A DNA stretch of 64,000 nucleotides from Sphingopyxis chilensis (GTDB taxonomy: Bacteria > Pseudomonadota > Alphaproteobacteria > Sphingomonadales > Sphingomonadaceae). Made by a program: the position numbers and the translations under genes. The stretch's first letter is position 1. Every line of letters begins with the position of its first letter. Of this stretch, positions 16,712 to 23,899 are shown piece by piece. The stretch lies in contig NZ_CP142394.1 in the NCBI RefSeq assembly GCF_035930445.1, positions 467,501 to 531,500 of the forward strand. Direction: 5' to 3'. Below the pieces are notes generated by a model. The model saw only the letters and a list, made by a program, of their open reading frames with translations. It made no database searches and was not told where the DNA came from.

Positions 16712-17653
16712 TTAGCGCATTTCCAACGGCACGATCGTGCCATCGACGCGATAGACGATCGGCTGGACGGTAAATTTACGGCTGCCCTTGTACGGGCCGG
16801 GTCCGGTCTGCCCTTCCCAGCGGTGATAGGCGATATACCAGCCGCCATCGGCGGGATCGTGCAGGAATGCGTGGTGGCCGGGCCCCTTGAAGCGCGCGTC
16901 GCTCTCGACGATCTTGCCGCGATAGATCCAGGGGCCGGTCGGCGAGAGCGCGGTCGCATAATGGACCTGATAGCTGTCGTGGCGATAGCTGCCCGACGAA
17001 TAGGAGAGGTAATAGGTGCCGCCGCGTTCGTGCATGAACGCGCCTTCGGTGAAATTTGGCGGCGTTTCGACCGGAACCTCGCGGTCGATCGTCACCATGT
17101 CGGGCTTGAGCGTCCAGACGCGCAGCTTCGCGCCCGCGCTGCCGCCGGCATAGAGATAGGGCGTCTTGCTCTTTGGATCGACGAACACCGCGGGGTCGAT
17201 CGCCTCGAAGCCGTTGCCGCCGGTGACGAACGGCTTGCCGCTGTCGGTGCACGGCCCTTCGAGGCCCGCGCAGGTCGCGACGCCGATCCGGCTTGGTGTC
17301 GGATTCTGCGGCCCGACCGAAAAATAAAGATAATGGCGCCCGTTCGCGGCGACCATGTCGGGCGCCCACAGCGCGTGGCGCGGCGCACCGTCGTCGCCGA
17401 TCCAGCCGATCTGGTCGAGCCGGATCAGCTCGGCGCCCTTTTTCCATTGGCGCCGGTCGGAGGAGGTCCAGACGTGCAACCGCGAGGTGTCGCCCGAATT
17501 GGTGGGATAGATGTAATAACGCCCGTCCGCCGCCTCGATGTCGGGATCGGCGCCGTCGAACGAGGGCGGGGCCGGCGCATCCGCCGCAGCTGCGGCCGAA
17601 CTGACGAGCAGCGCGGTGAGCAGGGTGCGGCGGAGCACCGGCCCCCCGATCAC
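16712..17653 (-). CDS. Glycoside hydrolase, GH43-like (copy b)
   Basis: A 313-residue GH43-family enzyme with the full catalytic triad: base Asp36 in DGADPDIE, modulator Asp in FEAIDPAVFVD, and acid Glu in NFTEGAFMHERGGTYYL. The N-terminus LRRTLLTALLVSSAAAAA is an export signal. The start is GTG 17653, overlapping the stop of the upstream GH5-like gene (GTGA), so the two are coupled. It is not a close copy of the GH43 protein at 10559. Family members cleave arabinose, xylose or galactose units from polysaccharides; here a side-chain or terminal sugar of the imported glycan is the likely target. Confidence 0.88.
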   Translation of the reverse strand: MIGGPVLRRTLLTALLVSSAAAAADAPAPPSFDGADPDIEAADGRYYIYPTNSGDTSRLHVWTSSDRRQWKKGAELIRLDQIGWIGDDGAPRHALWAPDMVAANGRHYLYFSVGPQNPTPSRIGVATCAGLEGPCTDSGKPFVTGGNGFEAIDPAVFVDPKSKTPYLYAGGSAGAKLRVWTLKPDMVTIDREVPVETPPNFTEGAFMHERGGTYYLSYSSGSYRHDSYQVHYATALSPTGPWIYRGKIVESDARFKGPGHHAFLHDPADGGWYIAYHRWEGQTGPGPYKGSRKFTVQPIVYRVDGTIVPLEMR

Positions 17654-18804
17654 TTGGCGTTCGCCATCGGCACGACGCCCTTCGGCGCGGCGGCGAGGCG
17701 CTTGATCAGATCGACTTCGGCCTGGCGATAGGGCTGGCCGTCGGCGCGGAAAACCTCGTGGAACCAGATCGTCGGCTCGTCATAGGTATAGGGCTTTTTC
17801 CAGCTGTCCCACGGCAGGCGCGTCTGCGTCTTGCCGTCGGCGAAGCCCCAATTGTACATGCCGATATTATATTTCTTGCCGAGCGGCAGCGACCCGTCAA
17901 AGGTCGATCCGTTGCCGCGCGCCATATATTCGGTGCACAGCACCGGACGGCCATAGCTCAGCATCTGCTTCGCGCGCTTCTCGAACTTTTCGGGCCAGCT
18001 GTAATCGTGAAAGCTGTTGATGTCCGACTGGGTCAGCTGGGTGCGCTCGACCGCGTCGACCTTGTCCATATTGTCCCAATTCTCGCCGATCCAAACGCCC
18101 GAGGTGAGCGGCTGGCTGGGGTTGGCGCCGCGCGCCCATTCGAAGACCTGCGGCAGCAGCAGCGCGACATATTTATTCTTGTCGGGGATGTGCTCGTAAT
18201 TGCCGCCACCCTTGTTGTTGGGCTCGTTCCACACGTCCCAGGCGATGATGCGCTTGTCGCCGGCAAAGGTGCCGACGATGTCTTTCACATAGCCCTCCAG
18301 CTTGTGATACTGGCTCGCGTCCTTCAGCCGCGCCTCGCCTGGCGCCTGCACCCAACGCGAATTGTGGACGCCAGGGATCGGCGGGCTTTGCAGGCCGTAA
18401 ACCGGGTTTGGATCCCAAACGCTGTCGAACAGCACGAACATGATCTTGATCTTGTGCTTGTCGGCGATGACGAGAAATTCGTTCATCCGCTTCTTGAGAC
18501 CCTCGGGGTCGTTTTCCCAGAGCAGGTTATGCAGGAAGACGCGCATCGTGTTCATGCCGATGCTCGACGCCCAGCCGAGTTCCTTGTCGATCGTCGCGGG
18601 ATCGAAAGTGGGCTCGTGCCACATTTCGAGCTCGTTGACCGCCGAGCCGGGATTGTAGTTGGAACCGATCAGCCACGGCTGCTTGTCATACCATGCGTTC
18701 GCCTGTTCCTTCGACCATTGCTCGCGCGCGGCGGCGGGCTGGGCGGCGGTGGCGGCAATCGTGAAAGCGGCGGCGGCGGTGAGCAGGAAGCTCCGGCGGA
18801 TCAT
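17650..18804 (-). CDS. Exported GH5-like (clan GH-A) glycoside hydrolase
   Basis: A 384-residue TIM-barrel hydrolase. A signal peptide (MIRRSFLLTAAAAFTIAATAAQPAAA) is followed by a short catalytic domain. The predicted acid/base is Glu194 in AWDVWNEPNN and the nucleophile is Glu292 in VLCTEYMAR. Similar proteins are usually annotated only as cellulase- or 1,4-beta-xylanase-like. A role on a beta-linked galactan or related glycan is inferred from its neighbours. It is the first gene of a two-gene operon with GH43 copy b and is divergent from the MFS transporter, with an exact copy of the candidate operator between them. Confidence 0.82.
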   Translation of the reverse strand: MIRRSFLLTAAAAFTIAATAAQPAAAREQWSKEQANAWYDKQPWLIGSNYNPGSAVNELEMWHEPTFDPATIDKELGWASSIGMNTMRVFLHNLLWENDPEGLKKRMNEFLVIADKHKIKIMFVLFDSVWDPNPVYGLQSPPIPGVHNSRWVQAPGEARLKDASQYHKLEGYVKDIVGTFAGDKRIIAWDVWNEPNNKGGGNYEHIPDKNKYVALLLPQVFEWARGANPSQPLTSGVWIGENWDNMDKVDAVERTQLTQSDINSFHDYSWPEKFEKRAKQMLSYGRPVLCTEYMARGNGSTFDGSLPLGKKYNIGMYNWGFADGKTQTRLPWDSWKKPYTYDEPTIWFHEVFRADGQPYRQAEVDLIKRLAAAPKGVVPMANAK

Positions 18805-18905
18805 GTCTCTTCTCCCTCTTGGTGTCCTTGGCGGGAGTCGGTTCGCTCCCGCGCCACATCGATGGCCATTGATAGAATCGATTTGCCCGGATAGGAAGCA
18901 TATAT

Positions 18906-18916
18906 ATCGTATAAAT
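18906..18916 (+). promoter_or_regulatory. Candidate GntR operator, site 3
   Basis: ATCGTATAAAT is an exact match to ATCRTATWWAT, between the GH5-like gene (minus, start 18804) and the MFS transporter (plus, start 18977), within a longer AT-rich stretch (18899-18920) that would include promoter -10 elements. Confidence 0.55.
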
Positions 18917-18976
18917 AAATCGAAGGCGTTCCAGTCGCCTCAACGGTCCGCAGAGCGACGATGGGGAGAGGCAGAT

Positions 18977-20281
18977 ATGGACGACATCGGCGCGACGACG
19001 GTCCGGCGCATCACATGGCGGCTGATGCCGCTGCTCTGCCTGCTTTACCTCGTCGCCTATATCGACCGGCAGAATGTCGCCTATGCGAAGCTGCAGATGG
19101 TCGGCGACCTCGGGCTCAGCGAAGCCGCCTACGGTTTGGGTTCGGCGCTCTTCTTCCTCGGCTATTGCATCTTCGAGATTCCGAGCAATCTGATCCTCGA
19201 GCGCGTCGGGCCGCGCATCTGGTTCGCGCGGATCATCGGGGCGTGGGGGCTCGTCACCCTGGCGCTCGGCTTCGCGTGGACGCCGACCAGCTTCTATATC
19301 CTGCGGTTCCTGCTGGGCGTCGCCGAGGCGGGCTTCTTTCCCGGCGTCCTCTATCTGCTCACCCTCTGGTTCCCGCAGGCCGAGCGCGCGCGGGCGATCG
19401 GGCTGTTCCTGATCGCGAGCGCGTTCGCCAATGCGGTGGGAGCGGCATTGGGCGGTCTGCTGCTCGAACTCGATGGCCTCGCTGGATTGCGCGGATGGCA
19501 ATGGGTGTTCATCGTTACCGCGATCCCCGCGCTGCTGCTCGTTCCTGTCGTGCTCGCGCGCCTGCCGCGCGGGCCTGCCGAGGCCGGGTGGTTGACGGAC
19601 GGACAAAAACAATGGCTCGCGGCAACGCTTGCGGCTGAGGGCGGCGCGCGCGAACACGCCAATCCGCTGCGCGCGCTCGGCGACCCGCGCGTGTTGCTGC
19701 TTTGCGTCGCTTTTCTTGGCTTTCCGCTCTCGGCCTATGGTCTCAGCTATTGGCTCCCGACGATCGTTCGCGGTTTCGGGGTCAGCGATGGCGTCAATGG
19801 CCTGCTCAACATCATCCCCTGGCTGGTCGTCGCTGCGGCGCTTTGGTGGCTTCCGCGACGGGCTGCGCGTAGCACCGGTTCGCGCCGCTTCATGGTGGGA
19901 CCGGCGCTCATCGGCGCCTTCAGCCTGGTGATGGCAGCCGCGCTGCCGTCGCCGGTGCTTCAGTTTGCGGCGCTGTGCATTGCAGCTGCGGCGATCTTTG
20001 CCGGCCAGCCATTTTTCTGGGTTCTGCCGGGGCGCTTCCTGACCGGGGCGGCGGCGGCGGCCGGCTTTGCAGCGATCAATTCGGTGGGCAATCTCGGCGG
20101 CTTCGTCGCGCAGGCGGTCGTGCCGAAAATCCATGATGCGACGGGCAGCGACCTCGCGCCGATGATCTTCCTCGCCGCCATGCTCGCTTTTTCGGCGATG
20201 GCGATCTTCCTGATAGAGCGCCGCATTCCGCGAAGCGGCGCAGACCGTTTTCCGGTTGCCACGTCCGGCGACTCTTTATAA
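18977..20281 (+). CDS. MFS transporter, anion:cation symporter (ACS) type
   Basis: A 434-residue major facilitator with 12 predicted helices. The helix 1-2 region YLVAYIDRQNVAYAKLQMVGDLGLSE and the motif NLILERVGPRIWFAR are typical of the ACS family, which takes up organic anions such as galactonate, hexuronates and phthalates by proton symport. The start is ATG 18977 behind GGGGAGAGGCAG; the frame is open upstream but the translated sequence is not membrane-like there. It precedes the GH2 gene by 32 bases, with a candidate operator in that gap. It may import a sugar acid produced in the periplasm, which would feed dgoK/dgoA; the exact substrate is unknown. Confidence 0.9.
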   Translation: MDDIGATTVRRITWRLMPLLCLLYLVAYIDRQNVAYAKLQMVGDLGLSEAAYGLGSALFFLGYCIFEIPSNLILERVGPRIWFARIIGAWGLVTLALGFAWTPTSFYILRFLLGVAEAGFFPGVLYLLTLWFPQAERARAIGLFLIASAFANAVGAALGGLLLELDGLAGLRGWQWVFIVTAIPALLLVPVVLARLPRGPAEAGWLTDGQKQWLAATLAAEGGAREHANPLRALGDPRVLLLCVAFLGFPLSAYGLSYWLPTIVRGFGVSDGVNGLLNIIPWLVVAAALWWLPRRAARSTGSRRFMVGPALIGAFSLVMAAALPSPVLQFAALCIAAAAIFAGQPFFWVLPGRFLTGAAAAAGFAAINSVGNLGGFVAQAVVPKIHDATGSDLAPMIFLAAMLAFSAMAIFLIERRIPRSGADRFPVATSGDSL

Positions 20282-20290
20282 AACACATTG

Positions 20291-20301
20291 ATCATATAAA
20301 T
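20291..20301 (+). promoter_or_regulatory. Candidate GntR operator, site 4
   Basis: ATCATATAAAT is an exact match to ATCRTATWWAT, in the 32-base gap between the MFS and GH2 genes, just before the GH2 ribosome-binding site (GGGAGGG). It may give the GH2-sulfatase pair its own regulated promoter. Confidence 0.5.
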
Positions 20302-20313
20302 TGGGAGGGTCAG

Positions 20314-22317
20314 ATGAATCATATTTCAAAGCTGCTGGTCGGCGCCGCGCTGTTGGCCAGCAGCGCCAGCATTGCCGCCTATGCGCAGACCGGCGCGCCG
20401 CCGCCCAAGAAACCGGCCAATTCGACTGCCAATACCGCGGGTTACACCGCGCCCGGCACCACCGAGGGCGGGCCCGCCTATGTCGGCCCGATCATGACCG
20501 AGTGGGGCCGCAAGGTGACCCCCGAAAATGCGTGGCGCAGCTATCCGCGCCCGCAGATGGAACGCGACACCTGGATGAACCTCAACGGGCATTGGGATTA
20601 TGCGATCCGGCCGGCGAACGAACCGCAGCCCGCGGCGATGGACGGCAAGATCCTCGTCCCCTTCGCGGTCGAATCGAAACTGTCGGGCGTCGCGCGCAAG
20701 CTGATGCCCGACGACCGGCTCTGGTATAAGCGCAGCTTCACGCTGCCCGCGAAATGGCCGGGGCAGCGGACATTGCTCCACTTCGGCGCGGTCGATTTCG
20801 AATCGACCGTGCTCGTCAACGGCGTCGTCGTCGGGAGCCATAAAGGCGGCTCCGATCCGTTCAGTTTCGACGTCACCCGCTATCTGCGTCCCGGCGCGAA
20901 CGAGCTTGTCGTGCAGGTCACCGACCCGACCTCGACCGGCGACCAGCCGCGCGGCAAGCAGACGCTCGAACCCCGCGGTATCTGGTACACCGCGGTCAGC
21001 GGCATCTGGCAGACGGTGTGGCTCGAACCCGTCGCCGACCTCCACATTGCCGACCTTCGCGCGGTGCCCGACATCGACAAGGGCGAGCTGACCGTCGATG
21101 TCGCGCTCAGCAACACCGCGACGCCGAGCGACGCGGTGCGCATCACCGCGCGCGACAAGGGCAGGGTCATCGCAAGCACGATCATCCGCGGCAACCGGCA
21201 GGGGGTGCTCAAGATCCCGAACGCGCGGCTCTGGTCGCCCGACGATCCCTATCTCTATGACCTGACCGCCGAGCTGGTGAAAGTGACGCCGCCAAAGGGT
21301 GCGGGCAACGACCGCACCGGACTGCCGCCGATGACCGGGCGCGAGGCCCAGGCTTATGCCGCCGCGACCGTCACCGGCGCGCCGAGCGACAGCGTCAAAA
21401 GCTATTTCGGGATGCGCAAGATTTCGACCGGGGTCGATCCCAAGACGGGCAAGATGGCGTTGCTGCTCAACAACAAGCCGCTCTTTCACAATGGCACGCT
21501 CGACCAGGGCTGGTGGCCCGAAAGCCTGCTCACCCCGCCGTCGGAGGAAGCCGCGCGCAGCGACATCGTCTTCCTGAAGAAGGCGGGTTTCAACATGCTG
21601 CGCAAGCATATCAAGGTCGAGCCCGCGCAATATTATCACGACGCCGACCGGCTCGGCATCCTGATCTGGCAGGACATGCCCTCGGGCGCATTCGGCGATC
21701 AGGCGGTACGCCGCCCAAGCGACCGCGAGGCGACCTTCAGCTCGGCAGGAATGGCGCAATATCAGGCCGAACTGGCGCGGATGATCGGCGCGTTGCGCGC
21801 CTTTCCGTCGATTGTCATGTGGGTGACGAACAACGAAGGCTGGGGCCAGTATGACGTCAAGACCGTCGGCGGTATCGCGAAGAATATGGACCCGAGCCGC
21901 CTCGTGAACAACGCGAGCGGGTGGTTCGATGTCCCCGGCAGCGGGTCCGACGTCTATGACATCCATACCTATGACGAGGTGCCGGTCGAACCCGCGCCGC
22001 AGGCCGACCGGCCGATCGTGACCGGCGAATTCGGCGGCGTCGGCCTGCCGATTCCGGGGCATCTGTGGTTCACCGACCGCGACGCGCGCATCTATCAGTT
22101 CGCGGCCGACAAGGAAGATTATCGCCGACGCTACAAGATCAAGTTCGACGAGATCATCCGGCAGGCGAAGGAACTGGGGCTCGCGGCGTCGGTCTACACC
22201 GAAACGAGCGATGTCGAGGGCGAGCTTAATGGCCTGCTCACCTATGACCGCGCGGTGTCGAAGCTGCCGGTTGAGGATTTCGCGAAGATCGCGAAGCCGC
22301 TGTTCGAGGACAAATAA
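20314..22317 (+). CDS. Glycoside hydrolase family 2 (beta-galactosidase/beta-glucuronidase type), exported
   Basis: A 667-residue GH2 enzyme. A signal peptide (about 1-26, ending AAYAQ) leads to a sugar-binding jelly-roll (WYKRSFTLPAKWPGQRTLLH, GVVVGSHKGGSDPF), an immunoglobulin-like domain, and the TIM barrel. Catalytic acid/base Glu lies in MWVTNNEGWGQ near residue 505 and nucleophile Glu in PIVTGEFGGVG near residue 573. GH2 retaining enzymes release terminal beta-galactose, glucuronic acid or mannose. With the KDGal pathway in the locus, beta-galactosidase is the favoured reading, but the sequence alone does not settle it. A sulfatase starts 17 bases downstream. Confidence 0.9.
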   Translation: MNHISKLLVGAALLASSASIAAYAQTGAPPPKKPANSTANTAGYTAPGTTEGGPAYVGPIMTEWGRKVTPENAWRSYPRPQMERDTWMNLNGHWDYAIRPANEPQPAAMDGKILVPFAVESKLSGVARKLMPDDRLWYKRSFTLPAKWPGQRTLLHFGAVDFESTVLVNGVVVGSHKGGSDPFSFDVTRYLRPGANELVVQVTDPTSTGDQPRGKQTLEPRGIWYTAVSGIWQTVWLEPVADLHIADLRAVPDIDKGELTVDVALSNTATPSDAVRITARDKGRVIASTIIRGNRQGVLKIPNARLWSPDDPYLYDLTAELVKVTPPKGAGNDRTGLPPMTGREAQAYAAATVTGAPSDSVKSYFGMRKISTGVDPKTGKMALLLNNKPLFHNGTLDQGWWPESLLTPPSEEAARSDIVFLKKAGFNMLRKHIKVEPAQYYHDADRLGILIWQDMPSGAFGDQAVRRPSDREATFSSAGMAQYQAELARMIGALRAFPSIVMWVTNNEGWGQYDVKTVGGIAKNMDPSRLVNNASGWFDVPGSGSDVYDIHTYDEVPVEPAPQADRPIVTGEFGGVGLPIPGHLWFTDRDARIYQFAADKEDYRRRYKIKFDEIIRQAKELGLAASVYTETSDVEGELNGLLTYDRAVSKLPVEDFAKIAKPLFEDK

Positions 22318-22333
22318 GGCAAGGGGAAAGTCG

Positions 22334-23800
22334 ATGGCACGACGCACCGCGATCGCCCGCTGGGCCGCGACCACCATGCTCGCGGGCCTCATGGGCGTCG
22401 CGGCGCCCGTGACGATGGCGGCGGCGGCCGCCGCCGATCCGCCGGCGCCGACCGCCGCAGCGGGCAAGCCGAATATCCTGTTCGTCCTTGTCGATGATAT
22501 GGGCTTTGGCGACCTGTCGGTGATGGGGAACCGCAAGGTCCAGACCCCCAATCTCGATCGGCTGGCGCGCGAAGGCGTGCTGATGACGCAATTTTACGAC
22601 GCGGCGCCGATCTGTTCGGCGTCGCGCGCCGGCCTCCTGACCGGACGCTTTCCCGCCGAGGTCGGTTTCATCAACTATGTCAGCGATCGCGCCTATAACA
22701 AGGCGATCGGACAGGCCGACTGGCTCGACCCCAAGCTGCCAAACATCGCTCGCCTGCTGAAGGGTGCGGGCTATGAAACCGCGCATATCGGCAAATGGCA
22801 TCTGGGCGGTGGGCGCGACATCGCCGACGCGCCGTGGCCGACGGCCTATGGCTTCGACCACAGCTTCACGACCTTCGAGGGGCTGGGGCCGCGCGTGCTC
22901 GTTTCCGACGAGGAACGTTTCCTTGCCGAACAATCGGACGAGCTCGGGGAAGGCCCGCGCTTCTGGGAAATCAAGACCAGGCTGACCGGCCTCTATGCCG
23001 ACATGACTGTCGATTTCGTCGCGCAGCATTCGGAAAAGCCGTGGTTCGTGAACCTGTGGCTCAACGATATGCACGATCCCTGGGCGCCCGATGATGAAAG
23101 CCTGTCCGACGTCATGGGCAAGGGCGCATCCTCCGACGACGACCGGATGCTCGCTTCGCTGGTCAAGATGGACAAGACGCTCGGCCGCCTGTTCGACCGG
23201 CTCGACCAGATGGGCGAGATGGACAATACGCTGGTCATCGTCACCAGCGACAACGGCCCATCATCGTCGCAGCGATATTATACGGGCGGCCATGTTGCGC
23301 CGGGCAGCACCGAGAACCTGCGCGGGCGCAAATGGAGCCTCTACGAAGGCGGCATCCGCCAGCCGCTGATCCTCTATTGGCGCGGGCACACCAAGGCCGG
23401 GCATCGCGACGAGCAGACGGTGGGGCAGGGGGTCGACCTGCTCCCGACGCTCGCCCGCATCGTCGGCGCGCGGATACCCGCGGGGGTGGACGGGGTCGAC
23501 CTGTCGCCGGTTATCGCAGGGCGTCCGGTCGCCGAGCGGCCCGACCTTTACTGGGCTTATGGCAAGGAAGGGGCGTCGAAGGAGCCGCCGCAACCCGCGC
23601 TCGAGCGCGACCAGGCGCCGCCGTTCGCGATCCGCGAGGGCGACTGGAAATTGCTAGCCGAAGCGGGCGGCGCGAGTCCGCAGCTCTTCGACCTTGCGCG
23701 CGATCCCGGCGAAGCGAACGACATGGCCGCAAGCCAGCCCGCAATGCGCGACCGCCTTCTCGCCAAGCTGAAAGCATGGATGGCGACGCTTCCCAAATGA
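22334..23800 (+). CDS. Type I sulfatase 4, arylsulfatase-like, CSASR active site
   Basis: A 488-residue exported sulfatase. The start is ATG 22334 after AAGGGGAAAG; the open frame from 22211 is a shadow of the GH2 gene. A signal peptide spans about residues 1-34. FVLVDDMGFGDLSVMGN holds the metal aspartates and C94-S-A-S-R98 is the formylglycine site. HIGKWHLGGG and TSDNGPSS complete the core. It is a close paralogue of sulfatase 3 (14310), sharing long blocks such as PWFVNLWLND and DDESLSDVMGKG. It is translated from the same message as the GH2 enzyme and ends before a strong terminator. Confidence 0.91.
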   Translation: MARRTAIARWAATTMLAGLMGVAAPVTMAAAAAADPPAPTAAAGKPNILFVLVDDMGFGDLSVMGNRKVQTPNLDRLAREGVLMTQFYDAAPICSASRAGLLTGRFPAEVGFINYVSDRAYNKAIGQADWLDPKLPNIARLLKGAGYETAHIGKWHLGGGRDIADAPWPTAYGFDHSFTTFEGLGPRVLVSDEERFLAEQSDELGEGPRFWEIKTRLTGLYADMTVDFVAQHSEKPWFVNLWLNDMHDPWAPDDESLSDVMGKGASSDDDRMLASLVKMDKTLGRLFDRLDQMGEMDNTLVIVTSDNGPSSSQRYYTGGHVAPGSTENLRGRKWSLYEGGIRQPLILYWRGHTKAGHRDEQTVGQGVDLLPTLARIVGARIPAGVDGVDLSPVIAGRPVAERPDLYWAYGKEGASKEPPQPALERDQAPPFAIREGDWKLLAEAGGASPQLFDLARDPGEANDMAASQPAMRDRLLAKLKAWMATLPK

Positions 23801-23817
23801 CGTCGACCGGGAAATAG

Positions 23818-23857
23818 AAAGGCCCCCTCGCCCGGTCGCGAGGGGGCCTTTCTTTTT
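23818..23857. terminator. Strong intrinsic terminator between convergent genes
   Basis: AAAGGCCCCCTCG pairs with CGAGGGGGCCTTT across a short loop, then TCTTTTT. The A-run on the left side means it can also act for the minus-strand receptor gene ending at 23900. Confidence 0.92.
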
Positions 23858-23899
23858 GGCGAAGCGGACGGTGGCAGATCGGTGCCGCCGCCCGATTGG

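Noticed and set aside
20326..22551. A 741-codon minus-strand frame across the GH2 and sulfatase 4 genes
   Set aside because: Runs antisense through two well-supported genes and is again Arg/Ala/Val/Asp-rich shadow sequence.
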